From NCBI GenBank assembly GCA_049323455.1, contig JBMONF010000032.1:1-64000 (forward strand): 64,000 nt of DNA, read 5' to 3'. The position numbers and the translations under genes were made by a program. Of the stretch, positions 26,299 through 37,740 are shown in pieces. This DNA comes from Hypericibacter sp049323455 (GTDB taxonomy: Bacteria; Pseudomonadota; Alphaproteobacteria; Dongiales; Dongiaceae). A model generated the notes under the pieces. It searched no databases and had not been told where the DNA came from. It saw nothing but the letters and a program-made list of their open reading frames with translations. Positions within the stretch are counted from its first letter, which is position 1, and every line of letters begins with the position of its first letter.

Positions 26299-27804
26299 AT
26301 GCCCGTGTCGTCCCGTCCTCTGTGCTTCCCGTCGTTGCGTGTCCGTGCGGCCCGCCTGGATCTGGCGCCGTGGCTCCGGCGCTGGCTCATGCCCTTGCTG
26401 CTGGGCGCGGCGCTGGCTGCTTGGGGGGCGGCTGCGGCGCAGGCCCGGCAAGCGCCAGACAGCTTCGCCGACCTCGCCGAATCGCTGCTGCCGGCGGTGG
26501 TGAACGTCTCGACCACGCAAGAGCTGCGCGCCGACGACCTTTCGCAGCAGGAGCTCGAGCAGTTCTTCAAGGATTTCTTCGACCGGCGGAACAGGGGGGA
26601 GGCGCCGCGCCGCGCCACCTCGCTCGGCTCCGGCTTCGTGATCGATCCGTCGGGTTACATCGTCACCAACAACCATGTGATCGAGGGTGCCGATCAAATC
26701 ACCGTGAAGCTGCACGACGACACCGAGCTGCAGGCCAAGGTCGTGGGCATCGACACCAAGACCGACCTGGCGCTGCTCAAGGTGGAGCCCAAGACGCCGC
26801 TCGTCGCTGCGCGCTGGGGCGATTCCGACAAGACCCGCATCGGCGACTGGGTGCTGGCCATCGGCAATCCCTTCGGGCTCGGCGGCTCGGTCACGGCCGG
26901 CATCGTTTCGGCGCGCCAGCGCGACATCAACGCCGGCCCCTATGACGAATTCATCCAGACCGACGCCTCGATCAACCGCGGCAATTCGGGCGGACCCATG
27001 TTCAACATGGACGGCGAGGTGATCGGCATCAACACGGCGATCTTCTCGCCCTCGGGCGGCAGCGTGGGCATCGGCTTCGCGATCCCCTCGAACCTCGCGC
27101 GCAACGTGATCGAGCAGTTGCAGTCCTACGGCCACGCCCGGCGCGGCTGGCTCGGCGTGCGCATCCAGAGCGTCAGCCCTGAGCTGGCCGAGGGCTTGCG
27201 CTTGCCCAACGCCAAGGGCGCCCTCATCGCCAATGTCACGGCGGGCGGCCCCGCCGATGCGGCCGGCATCCGCCAGGGCGACGTGGTCCTCGAGTTCGAC
27301 GGCCGTCCGATCGACGAGATGCGCAAGCTGCCGCGGGTCGTCGCCGAAACCCCGATCGACAAAGAGGTCGAGGTCGTGCTCTGGCGCCAGGGCGCCAAGA
27401 AGACGGTGACCGTGAAGGTCGGCGAGCTCGACGAGAGCGCCGAGCAGGCCGCGGCCGAGGAGCCCCAGGGCAAGAGCCCCGGCGGCGGCAACGGCGGCGG
27501 CGACGTGCCGCTGCTCGGCCTCACCGTGACCGAGCTGACGGCCGATCTGCGCGATCAGTTCAAGCTCGAGCGGGATGTCGAGGGCGTGCTGGTGACCGGC
27601 GTCGATCCCGATGGCGCGGCGGCCGAGAAGGGCTTGAAGGAAGGCGACGTCGTCATCGAGGTGGACCAGAAGGCGGTCGCGACGGCCGACGACGTCAAGC
27701 GCCGCGTCGACGAGGCCAAGAGCAACGGCTACCGCGTCGTGACGCTGCTGGTCTACCGCGCCGGCGATTATCAATGGGTCGCGGTGCGGATCGATCGCGG
27801 GTGA
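26299..27804 (+). CDS. degP: Do family periplasmic serine endopeptidase (DegP/DegQ/MucD type)
   Basis: A 501-aa HtrA-family protease and chaperone of the periplasm. Signal sequence in the first 50 residues (LMPLLLGAALAAWGAAAAQA). Trypsin-like domain with the triad His126 (TNNHVIEG), Asp156 (KTDLALLK) and Ser230 (GNSGGPMFN). Two PDZ domains follow: one from about 285 to 375 and one from about 415 to the end, separated by a Glu/Gly-rich linker. GGAGG lies 5-9 bases before the ATG at 26299. It follows hflKC and DUF2065, fitting a role in clearing misfolded envelope proteins. Confidence 0.93.
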   Translation: MPVSSRPLCFPSLRVRAARLDLAPWLRRWLMPLLLGAALAAWGAAAAQARQAPDSFADLAESLLPAVVNVSTTQELRADDLSQQELEQFFKDFFDRRNRGEAPRRATSLGSGFVIDPSGYIVTNNHVIEGADQITVKLHDDTELQAKVVGIDTKTDLALLKVEPKTPLVAARWGDSDKTRIGDWVLAIGNPFGLGGSVTAGIVSARQRDINAGPYDEFIQTDASINRGNSGGPMFNMDGEVIGINTAIFSPSGGSVGIGFAIPSNLARNVIEQLQSYGHARRGWLGVRIQSVSPELAEGLRLPNAKGALIANVTAGGPADAAGIRQGDVVLEFDGRPIDEMRKLPRVVAETPIDKEVEVVLWRQGAKKTVTVKVGELDESAEQAAAEEPQGKSPGGGNGGGDVPLLGLTVTELTADLRDQFKLERDVEGVLVTGVDPDGAAAEKGLKEGDVVIEVDQKAVATADDVKRRVDEAKSNGYRVVTLLVYRAGDYQWVAVRIDRG

Positions 27805-27854
27805 CGCGACAGCGCTCTTGCCCGAATGGCGACCGCCATACGCCCGAAGCCATG

Positions 27855-27980
27855 GCTCCCTCTCCCGCGAAAGCGGGAGAGGGCTGGGGTGAGGGTATCG
27901 ACGCACAGCAGGCGAGGCTGAGCCTGGCGAACGTGCCCCCTCGCCCCGGCCCTCTCCCCCGCGTTGCGGGGGCGAGGGAG
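27855..27980. repeat. Two dispersed palindromic elements in tandem, overlapping the miaA 5' end
   Basis: The first unit (27855-27898) is CTCCCTCTCCCGCGAAAGCG with its GAGAGGGCTGGGGTGAGGG complement. The second (27935-27980) is CCCCTCGCCCC, CTCTCCCCCGCGTTGCGGGG and GCGAGGGA. They belong to the same family as 4005-4093. The miaA frame runs open through both units. Confidence 0.75.
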
Positions 27981-28973
27981 CAGAACGCCACCGATGCCGA
28001 GCAACCCGGCATCGGCTCCGCCAAGCCCGTGCTCGTCATCGCCGGCCCCACGGCGAGCGGCAAGTCGGCGCTTGGCCTCGCGCTGGCCAAACGTCTCGGC
28101 GGCGTTCTCGTCAATGCCGACAGCATGCAGCTCTATCGCGAGCTTCGCGTGCTGACCGCGCGGCCGCGGGAGGCCGAGGTGGCGGCAGTGCCGCACCGGC
28201 TGTTCGGCATCCTGCCCGCAGCCGAGCCCTGCTCGGCCGGGCGCTGGCGCGAATTGGCGCTGGCAGAGATCGCCGCGGCTCATGCGCGCGCTCGCCTGCC
28301 GATCCTGGTGGGCGGAACCGGGCTCTATTTGGAAGCGTTGATGCGGGGCATCGCCGAGACGCCAAGCGTGCCGGCGCCGGTGCGCGAGGCAGTGCGGGTG
28401 CGGCTCGCGGCCGAAGGGCCGGCAGCACTCCATGCCGAGCTTGCAGCCCGTGATCCCGTCAGCGCAGCGAAGCTCAAGCCCACCGATCGGCAACGCATCG
28501 TGCGCGCGCTCGAGGTGCTGGAGGCCACCGGCAGGCCGCTCTCCCAGTGGCAGGCCGAGGCCGCTCAAGCGCCGCCGACCGATCTCGCCTTCGACGTTTT
28601 CTTGCTGATGCCGACGCGCGCAGCTCTCTATGCCGCGTGCGATCGCCGCTTCGCGCGCATGGTCGAAGCCGGCGCGCTCGAGGAGGTGAGGGCGCTCAAG
28701 GCTCTTGCGCTCGATCCGGCCTTGCCGGCGATGAAGGCGATCGGTGTGGCGGAGCTGGGCGGCTATCTTGACGGAAAGACCGGCCTCGCCGAGGCCATTC
28801 GGGCGGCGCAGCAGGCCACCCGGCGCTACGCCAAGCGCCAGTTCACCTGGTTCCGGCACCGGCTGCCCGGGGCTGTGCGCATCGAGGCGGACCCGCTCGA
28901 TCCCGCCTTCGCCACCGAGCAATTTTTGGAAAGATTCTTTCACAGTTTCTTTTCGAAGATTTGCCATTTCTAG
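27933..28973 (+). CDS. miaA: tRNA dimethylallyltransferase
   Basis: MiaA adds a dimethylallyl group to A37 of tRNAs reading codons that begin with U. The P-loop GPTASGKSALGLALA, the DSMQLYRELRVLTARP block, LPILVGGTGLYLEALMRG and the C-terminal ATRRYAKRQFTWFRH are all present and in order. The start is unresolved. The conserved protein begins at KPVLVIAGP (28023 on), where only a GTG at 28029 is available. A GTG at 27933 and an ATG at 27852 lie inside or before palindromic repeats that are open in frame. I give 27933 (346 aa) as a compromise. The final 18 codons are unusually AT-rich and Phe-rich, ending FHSFFSKICHF. Confidence 0.9.
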   Translation: MPPRPGPLPRVAGAREQNATDAEQPGIGSAKPVLVIAGPTASGKSALGLALAKRLGGVLVNADSMQLYRELRVLTARPREAEVAAVPHRLFGILPAAEPCSAGRWRELALAEIAAAHARARLPILVGGTGLYLEALMRGIAETPSVPAPVREAVRVRLAAEGPAALHAELAARDPVSAAKLKPTDRQRIVRALEVLEATGRPLSQWQAEAAQAPPTDLAFDVFLLMPTRAALYAACDRRFARMVEAGALEEVRALKALALDPALPAMKAIGVAELGGYLDGKTGLAEAIRAAQQATRRYAKRQFTWFRHRLPGAVRIEADPLDPAFATEQFLERFFHSFFSKICHF

Positions 28974-29002
28974 TTGACCGCACTGCAGCAAGCCTCTAGT
29001 TT
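28974..29002 (+). promoter_or_regulatory. Possible ilvB promoter with AT-rich upstream tract
   Basis: TTGACC (28974-28979), a 17-bp spacer, and TAGTTT (28997-29002) form a plausible sigma-70 promoter 118 bases before ilvB. Just upstream, 28920-28973 (the end of miaA) is strikingly AT-rich for this genome and could serve as an UP-like element. No leader peptide rich in Leu, Ile or Val codons was recognised between the promoter and ilvB. Confidence 0.4.
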
Positions 29003-29120
29003 CGGGCTTCTCGCCGGCCGCCAAGGGCCAGCGAGGCGGGCTTGTGCGCCCGCGAACAAGGCGGCGCGCGCCCCATCCGGGCCGGTTCCGGCACCGGGAC
29101 AGAAGCGAAAGGATCGGCAT

Positions 29121-30887
<1,767 letters not shown>

Positions 30888-30891
30888 TGCC

Positions 30892-31404
30892 ATGGCCGAA
30901 CCGCAGAAGATCGAGCGCCACACCATCTCGGTGCTGGTGGACAACGAGCCCGGAATTCTCGCCCGCGTCGTCGGGCTGTTCTCGGGCCGCGGCTACAACA
31001 TCGAAAGCCTGACGGTCGCCGAGGTGAACGCGCAGAATCACCTTTCGCGCATCACCGTGGTGACGTCCGGCACGCCGATGATCATCGAGCAGATCAAGGC
31101 GCAGCTCCGGCGCCTGGTGCCGGTGCACAAGGTGAGCGACCTCACCGTCGAGGGGCCCAGCCTCGAGCGGGAGCTGGCCCTCATCAAGGTGCGCGGCACC
31201 GGTGACAAGCGGGTCGAGTCCTTGCGCATCGCCGACATCTTCCGCGCCCGCGTGGTGGATTCGACGATCGAATCCTTCGTCTTCGAGATGACGGGCTCGA
31301 CCGACAAGCTCAACGCCTTCATCAACCTGATGCAGCCCCTGGGCCTCGTGGACGTGTCGCGCACCGGCGTGGTCGCGATCGCGCGCGGGCCCGAGGCGCT
31401 TTGA
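30892..31404 (+). CDS. ilvN: Acetolactate synthase, small (regulatory) subunit
   Basis: A 170-aa subunit that activates the large subunit and confers valine feedback inhibition. N-terminal ACT domain: HTISVLVDNEPGILARVVGLFSGRGYNIESL split over residues 8-38. The C-terminal ACT-like domain contains ELALIKV and GSTDKLNAFINLM. At this length it is of the IlvH type. It starts 4 bases after ilvB and is certainly co-translated. Confidence 0.95.
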   Translation: MAEPQKIERHTISVLVDNEPGILARVVGLFSGRGYNIESLTVAEVNAQNHLSRITVVTSGTPMIIEQIKAQLRRLVPVHKVSDLTVEGPSLERELALIKVRGTGDKRVESLRIADIFRARVVDSTIESFVFEMTGSTDKLNAFINLMQPLGLVDVSRTGVVAIARGPEAL

Positions 31405-31430
31405 CGGGAATACATCGCGAGCGGAAGCGA

Positions 31431-31552
31431 CCCCTCCCCCTACCCCCTCCCGCAAGGGGAGGGGGCAAAAGAAAAAATCGATCCTTCCGCAAGGGCGCTT
31501 CCTGTTTTCCTGACCCTCCCCCTTGACGGGGGAGGGTAGGGAGAGGGTGGGA
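31431..31552. repeat. Dispersed palindromic elements between ilvN and ilvC
   Basis: Two hairpin units, CCCCTCCCGCAAGGGGAGGG and GACCCTCCCCCTTGACGGGG with GGAGGGTAGGGAGAGGGTGGG, are separated by an A-rich stretch (GGGGGCAAAAGAAAAAATCG). They lie inside the presumed ilv transcript and could modulate read-through or mRNA stability between ilvN and ilvC. Confidence 0.7.
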
Positions 31553-31586
31553 CCGCAATAAGGAATGAGACAAGGAGTTTTGAACG

Positions 31587-32606
31587 ATGCGCGTTTACTA
31601 CGACCGTGACGCCGATGTGAACCTGGTGAAGGGCAAGAAGGTTGCCGTCGTCGGCTATGGCAGCCAGGGCCATGCCCACGCCCTCAATCTCAAGGACAGC
31701 GGCGTCAAGGAGGTGCGCGTCGCGCTCAAGGCCGGCTCGGCCTCGATCAAGAAGGCGGAGGCCGCGGGTCTGCCGGTCACCACGCCGGCCGAGGCCGCCA
31801 AGTGGGCCGATATCGTCATGGTGCTCACGCCCGACGAGCTTCAGGCCAAGCTCTATGCCGAGGAGCTCGGTCCCAACATGCGCCAGGGCGCCGCGATCGC
31901 CTTCGGCCACGGCCTCAACATCCATTTCCGCCTGATCGAGCCGCGCTCCGACCTCGACGTCTTCATGGTGGCGCCCAAGGGCCCGGGCCACACGGTGCGC
32001 TCGGAATATCTCAAGGGCGGCGGCGTGCCCTGCCTCGTCGCGGTGGCGCAGAACGCGTCCGGCAATGCGCTCGAGATCGGCCTCTCCTACGCCTCGGCCA
32101 TCGGCGGCGGACGCTCGGGCATCATCGAGACGAGCTTCCGCGAGGAATGCGAGACCGATCTCTTCGGCGAGCAGGTGGTCTTGTGCGGCGGCCTGACCGC
32201 GCTGATCCAGGCCGGCTACGAGACGCTGATCGAGGCCGGCTACGCGCCCGAGATGGCCTATTTCGAGTGCCTGCACGAGGTGAAGCTGATCGTCGACCTG
32301 ATCTACGAGGGCGGCATCGCCAACATGCGCTACTCGATCTCCAACACGGCCGAGTATGGCGACTATACGCGGGGGCCGCGCATCATCACCGAGGAGACCA
32401 AGAAGGAGATGAAGCGCATCCTCGACGATATCCAGTCGGGCCGCTTCGCGCGCGACTGGGTGGCGGAGTGCCAGGCCGGCCAGCCCAGCTTCAAGGCGAT
32501 GCGCCGGCGTGCGGCCGAGCATCCGATCGAGGAGGTGGGCGCCAAGCTCCGGGCGATGATGCCCTGGATCGCCAAGAACAAGCTGGTCGACAAGACCAAG
32601 AACTGA
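31587..32606 (+). CDS. ilvC: Ketol-acid reductoisomerase (NADP+)
   Basis: A 339-aa class I enzyme that isomerises and reduces 2-acetolactate or 2-aceto-2-hydroxybutyrate, the step after IlvBN. The Rossmann motif GYGSQGHAHALNLKDSG (about 25-41) is followed by VALKAGSAS, the NADPH-specificity loop, then MVAPKGPGHTVRSEY (about 130). Metal-binding residues are seen in FREECETDLFGEQVVLCGG and the C-terminal LHEVKLIVDLIYEGG. AAGGAG precedes the ATG. It is separated from ilvN by repeats. Confidence 0.96.
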   Translation: MRVYYDRDADVNLVKGKKVAVVGYGSQGHAHALNLKDSGVKEVRVALKAGSASIKKAEAAGLPVTTPAEAAKWADIVMVLTPDELQAKLYAEELGPNMRQGAAIAFGHGLNIHFRLIEPRSDLDVFMVAPKGPGHTVRSEYLKGGGVPCLVAVAQNASGNALEIGLSYASAIGGGRSGIIETSFREECETDLFGEQVVLCGGLTALIQAGYETLIEAGYAPEMAYFECLHEVKLIVDLIYEGGIANMRYSISNTAEYGDYTRGPRIITEETKKEMKRILDDIQSGRFARDWVAECQAGQPSFKAMRRRAAEHPIEEVGAKLRAMMPWIAKNKLVDKTKN

Positions 32607-32797
32607 TCCATCGAGGATTTGCAACGACGGCCGGCCGCTGGCGGGACTGGTGCATCGAGCGCCGCCTCGCCCGCGGCCGGTTTCATTTCGGCGGTCATGC
32701 CACCACGGTTTGACAGGAGCCGGACAGGGATGCGGACTAAACCGATGACGGCTGCCGTTCGATGCGCGCGGCCAGGAAGGAGCGGCGGCTCGGCGCC

Positions 32798-33517
32798 ATG
32801 GCGACGCCTATAGAAGCGGCATTGCCGCGGCTGGTCGGGAGCGGGGTCGTTCTCGCCACCATTTTGGCGACATTCGCCGGCGCAGCACTCTTTCTGCTGT
32901 GGCCGTCGCTCGATCTTGCGGTCGCCCGGACGATGCTCCGGCCGGACGGCCGGTTTCTGCTCGCCGGCGATGTGCCGGTCTCGGGGGTCGTGCGTTATGT
33001 CATGACCGCATTCGCGGCGGGCATCGCGGTTGCGGTGATCGTGACATGGCTGCGCGGTGCGCCGCGATGGGATTGGCTGCGCCGCCTGCTCTATGTCGTC
33101 GCCGTCTTCGCCGTCGGGCCCGGCCTCATCGCCAATGGCATCTTCAAGGACAATTGGGGGCGCGCGCGTCCCCGCGAGATCGTCGAGTTCGGCGGCGGGG
33201 CGGCCTTCACGCCGCCCTTCGTCATCAGCGACGCGTGCGAGCGCAACTGCTCCTTCGTCAGCGGCGACGCCGCGGCGGGCTTCGCCTTCCTGGGGCCGGC
33301 CCTGCTGCTGCCGGCCCGCCGGCGCAGGCTCGGATTGGCGGCGGCGACACTGGCCGGCGCAGGGCTCGGCCTGCTGCGCATGCTGGCGGGTGCGCATTTT
33401 CTCAGCGACGTGATCTTTGCCGGCCTGTTCGATCTGTTGACAGCGCAGCTGCTCTATCGACTGTGCTTTCCGACCGCCTCCTTCGTCGGCGGAAAGGAAA
33501 AAGCGCTGCCGGACTGA
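32798..33517 (+). CDS. PAP2 family membrane phosphatase
   Basis: A 239-aa inner-membrane protein with about six hydrophobic segments and the three PAP2 phosphatase motifs. They are KDNWGRARPRE (about 125-135), CSFVSGDAA (about 156-164; usually PSGH, here SGD) and RMLAGAHFLSDV (about 198-209), the last carrying the nucleophilic His. Such enzymes remove phosphate from lipids such as phosphatidic acid, undecaprenyl diphosphate or lipid A 1-phosphate (LpxE-like); the SGD replacement is also found in LpxE-like proteins. An ATG at 32762 would add 12 residues. It sits between ilvC and leuA without obvious functional tie. Confidence 0.82.
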   Translation: MATPIEAALPRLVGSGVVLATILATFAGAALFLLWPSLDLAVARTMLRPDGRFLLAGDVPVSGVVRYVMTAFAAGIAVAVIVTWLRGAPRWDWLRRLLYVVAVFAVGPGLIANGIFKDNWGRARPREIVEFGGGAAFTPPFVISDACERNCSFVSGDAAAGFAFLGPALLLPARRRRLGLAAATLAGAGLGLLRMLAGAHFLSDVIFAGLFDLLTAQLLYRLCFPTASFVGGKEKALPD

Positions 33518-33813
33518 CCCGTTCGAGCGCGGGGGCGGCCAAATATATAGGAACAAAAGCCTAGATCGACCGCCGCCGGCGCCGGCCGAACGCCCCCGCT
33601 CTTGGCCCGCCCGGCCGCGACGGCCTTGCGGAAAAGCCGGGGGCGGGGCGACGAGCGTTGATGAAACGCGAGCCGCGAAAAGGACTTGTTAACCACCCTG
33701 AAGCAAGGTTACAAAGCTGCGGACCGTTCGCTGCTTGGGTTTTCGAGGCTGATCGGATGTCCTTGATGTACCGCGAGAAATTGACGTCCGCGCCGGAAGG
33801 GGCGCGGATCGCG
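33518..33813. other. Gene-free stretch upstream of leuA leader
   Basis: After the PAP2 stop there are about 300 bases with no credible gene. The section is less GC-rich near 33660-33740 (CTTGTTAACCACC and GGTTACAAAGCTG), where a promoter for leuA would fit, but no clean -35/-10 pair with proper spacing stands out. Confidence 0.4.
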
Positions 33814-33931
33814 GTGGCATGGCCGGTCGCCTGCGGTCGGACCGCCCTGTCTCTGGAGTTTCGGACGCTTCGACTTAGCCACCCCTGAATGGGTGATGCG
33901 CGGGAGCGCGTTCCCGCGCGCCGTTCAGGGG
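33814..33931 (+). promoter_or_regulatory. leuA leader: candidate short peptide and strong hairpin
   Basis: A perfect 8-bp inner stem (GCGCGGGA 33898-33905 with TCCCGCGC 33912-33919) sits within an 11-bp outer stem (CCCCTGAATGG 33882-33892 with CCGTTCAGGGG 33921-33931). It lies 48 bases before leuA and has no U-run. A possible 24-codon frame (GTG 33814 to TGA 33886-33888) ends inside the 5' arm and has four Leu codons. Two of them (33868 and 33874) are CTT, rare in such a genome. This resembles a leader-peptide attenuator but the peptide is speculative; the hairpin is certain. Confidence 0.4.
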
Positions 33932-33979
33932 CCCCGTCGAATCCGCTTTCGAAACCAGAGATATCAAGGGGTTAGAGCT

Positions 33980-35533
33980 ATGAACCCGGGTCGAGATCCC
34001 AACCGCGTCATCATCTTCGACACCACCCTGCGCGACGGCGAACAATCGCCGGGCGCCTCCATGAACCTCGAGGAGAAGCGGCGCATCGCCGCCGTGCTCG
34101 AGGAAATGGGCGTCGACGTCATCGAGGCCGGCTTTCCGATCGCCTCCAACGGCGACTTCGAGGCCGTGCGCGAGATCGCCCGCCAGATCAAGACCAGCTC
34201 GGTCGCCGGTCTCGCGCGGGCCTCCAAGAAGGATATCGACCGGGCCTGGGAGGCGCTGTCGGAGGCCCAGCGCCCGCGTATCCACACCTTCATTTCCACC
34301 AGCCCGCTGCACATGAAGTTCAAGCTGCAGATGGAACCGGAGGCGGTGCATCAGGCCATCATCGACAGCGTCACCTATGCGCGCGGCCTGTGCGGCGACA
34401 TCGAATGGTCGGCCGAGGACGCCTCTCGCACCGAGCCGGATTTCCTCTGCCGCTGCGTCGAGACCGCGATCAAGTGCGGGGCGGGCACCGTGAACATCCC
34501 CGATACGGTCGGCTATGCCGTGCCGCAGGAGTTCGCGGCCCTGATCAAGATGCTGGTGGACCGCGTTCCCAACATCGACAAGGCGGTCATCTCGGTCCAT
34601 TGCCACAACGATCTCGGGCTGGCCGTGGCCAACTCGCTGGCGGCGATCGGTGCCGGCGCCCGGCAGGTCGAGTGCACCGTCAACGGGCTCGGCGAGCGCG
34701 CCGGCAACGCCGCGCTCGAGGAGATCGTGATGGCGCTCAAGACGCGCCATGACGCCCTGCCCTACAAGACCGGGATCAACACCGAGGTCATCACCAAGGC
34801 CTCGCGCCTGGTCTCCACCATCACCGGCTTCCCGGTCCAGCCCAACAAGGCCATCGTCGGCGCCAACGCCTTTGCGCACGAATCGGGCATCCATCAGGAC
34901 GGCATGCTGAAGCACGCCGGCACCTACGAGATCATGACCCCCGAATCGGTCGGGCTCACCCGCTCGACCCTGGTCATGGGCAAGCATTCGGGCCGCCACG
35001 CCTTCAAGGCCAAGCTCAAGGAGCTGGGCTTCGACCTCGGCGACAACGCCGTCGAAGAGGCCTTCAAGCGCTTCAAGGACCTGGCCGACAAGAAGAAGGA
35101 CGTCTACGACGAGGACATCATGGCGCTCGTGGACGACGAGGTGGTGCGCTCGAAGGAGCATATCCGCTTCGTCTCGCTCCAGGTCATCGCCGGCTCCAAG
35201 GGCCCGCAGCAGGCCGATCTGGAGCTCGAGATCGACGGCGTGGTGAAGCAGACCCGCGCCTTCGGCGACGGCCCGGTGGACGCCACCTTCAAGGCGATCC
35301 GCCAGCTCTACCCGCATGACGCGAAGCTGCAGCTGTTCCAGGTCCATGCCGTCACCGCCGGTACCGATGCGCAGGCCGAGGTGACGGTCCGGCTGGAGGA
35401 GAACGGCAAGACGGTGAACGGCCAGGGCGCCGACACCGACACGCTGGTGGCCTCCTGCAAGGCCTATCTGCACGCGCTCAACAAGCTCTTAACCAAGAGG
35501 CAGAAGACCGCGCCCGCCGCTCTTTCCGCATGA
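33980..35533 (+). CDS. leuA: 2-isopropylmalate synthase
   Basis: A 517-aa enzyme condensing acetyl-CoA with 2-ketoisovalerate, the committed step to leucine. The catalytic TIM barrel opens with IIFDTTLRDGEQSPGASMN (metal-binding Asp and the DRE-TIM signature). NLHCHNDLGLA appears as VHCHNDLGLAVANSLA, and GLGERAGNAALEEIVMAL follows. The C-terminal LeuA dimer domain (from about 400) is the allosteric leucine-binding region. The start at 33980 gives the typical N-terminus NPGRDPNRVIIFDTT. It uses the ketoacid made by the upstream IlvBNC route. Confidence 0.95.
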   Translation: MNPGRDPNRVIIFDTTLRDGEQSPGASMNLEEKRRIAAVLEEMGVDVIEAGFPIASNGDFEAVREIARQIKTSSVAGLARASKKDIDRAWEALSEAQRPRIHTFISTSPLHMKFKLQMEPEAVHQAIIDSVTYARGLCGDIEWSAEDASRTEPDFLCRCVETAIKCGAGTVNIPDTVGYAVPQEFAALIKMLVDRVPNIDKAVISVHCHNDLGLAVANSLAAIGAGARQVECTVNGLGERAGNAALEEIVMALKTRHDALPYKTGINTEVITKASRLVSTITGFPVQPNKAIVGANAFAHESGIHQDGMLKHAGTYEIMTPESVGLTRSTLVMGKHSGRHAFKAKLKELGFDLGDNAVEEAFKRFKDLADKKKDVYDEDIMALVDDEVVRSKEHIRFVSLQVIAGSKGPQQADLELEIDGVVKQTRAFGDGPVDATFKAIRQLYPHDAKLQLFQVHAVTAGTDAQAEVTVRLEENGKTVNGQGADTDTLVASCKAYLHALNKLLTKRQKTAPAALSA

Positions 35534-35565
35534 TCGTGGGATTCCGCCTAGGACTTGAAACCGAT

Positions 35566-35593
35566 GCATGCGCCGGGTTATCCCGGCGCATGC
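35566..35593. terminator. Perfect 12-bp hairpin between leuA and mreB
   Basis: GCATGCGCCGGG (35566-35577), loop TTAT, and CCCGGCGCATGC (35582-35593) pair without a mismatch. The stem lies 33 bases after leuA and 24 bases before mreB. There is no T-run, so it may act as a Rho-assisted or weak terminator for leuA, or as a 5' structure of the mreB mRNA. Confidence 0.5.
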
Positions 35594-35617
35594 CATAAAT
35601 GGATGAGGTGAAATTCG

Positions 35618-36658
<1,041 letters not shown>

Positions 36659-36770
36659 TTGATCCGGCTGGATTTTTCTTTGTCCGACTCGGGTGTCGGG
36701 GTAAGGTGAGTCGCAGGTTCGCGGCGGAGGACCGCGATTCGGGCTTGGGGCTTCGCTGCGGAGGCGCGCG

Positions 36771-37709
36771 ATGAAGCAGCGGACCGGCCCCGCGTTGCGG
36801 TTGACGTCGCCGCTCCGGGCGTTGGTTCATCGCCTAACATTGGTTTTGGTCGTCGCCGGCGCCTTCGGCCTGATGGTGCTGGGGCGCACCGACGGTCCCC
36901 TCGTGGCGCAGGCCCGCAGCATGGTTTCCGACGCCGTGGCGCCCATCCTGGCGGCGCTGTCCCAACCGGTGCGCGCCGTCGAAGGCCTGTTCGACAATCT
37001 GGAGGAATTGGTCGATCTGCGCGCGGAGAACGCGCGGTTGCGCATCGAACGGGCGCGGCTGGCCGAGTGGCAGACGATCGCGCAGCGTCTCGACGCCGAA
37101 AATCGGCAGCTGCGCACCCTGCTGCATCTCGTGCCCGATCCCAAGACGAGCTTCATCAGCGCCCGGGTGGTCGGCGACCATACCGGCGCCTTCGTGCGCG
37201 AAGTTCTGATCGCGGCCGGCAGCAAGGACGGTGTGCGCAAAGGGCAGGCCGCCATGACCGGCGACGGGCTGGCCGGCCGCGTCGCCGAGGTCGGCTCGCG
37301 CTCGGCGCGCGTCCTGTTGCTGACCGATATCAACTCGCGCATACCGGTGCTGGTCGAGCGCTCGCGCGACCGCGCCATCCTCGCCGGCGACAACTCGAAC
37401 CGGCCGCAGCTCCTCTACCTCAAGCCCGGCACGACGATCCAGACCGGCGACCGCGTCGTCACATCCGGCGACGGCGGCATCTTCCCGCCGGGCCTGCCGG
37501 TGGGGGTGGTGGACAGCTTCGTCGACGGCGTCGCCACCGTGACGCCTTTCGTCGACTGGGATCACATGGAATTCCTGCAGATCGTCGATTACGGCCTGCC
37601 CGGCATCCTGGCGGAAGGATCCGAATCCGACGATAGGCCCAACGGTGGCGGCGCTGCGGCCGCTTCTGCGCCGACGGGCGCCGCCACGGCCCCGCCTCGC
37701 CAGCGCTGA
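36771..37709 (+). CDS. mreC: Rod shape-determining protein MreC
   Basis: A 312-aa inner-membrane protein with a single N-terminal membrane segment (about 20-40). A coiled coil follows (LEELVDLRAENARLRIERARL, about 82-102), then a periplasmic two-domain beta structure (VGDHTGAFVREVLIAAGSKDG onward). MreC activates PBP2-RodA from the periplasm. Ends with an Ala/Pro-rich tail. A 112-bp gap after mreB contains a short stem followed by TTTTTCTTT (near 36670-36682), which could be a weak attenuator between mreB and mreC. Confidence 0.94.
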   Translation: MKQRTGPALRLTSPLRALVHRLTLVLVVAGAFGLMVLGRTDGPLVAQARSMVSDAVAPILAALSQPVRAVEGLFDNLEELVDLRAENARLRIERARLAEWQTIAQRLDAENRQLRTLLHLVPDPKTSFISARVVGDHTGAFVREVLIAAGSKDGVRKGQAAMTGDGLAGRVAEVGSRSARVLLLTDINSRIPVLVERSRDRAILAGDNSNRPQLLYLKPGTTIQTGDRVVTSGDGGIFPPGLPVGVVDSFVDGVATVTPFVDWDHMEFLQIVDYGLPGILAEGSESDDRPNGGGAAAASAPTGAATAPPRQR

Positions 37710-37740
37710 GCCTTGGGAGCGAGGGAGTTCACGCCGCGCC

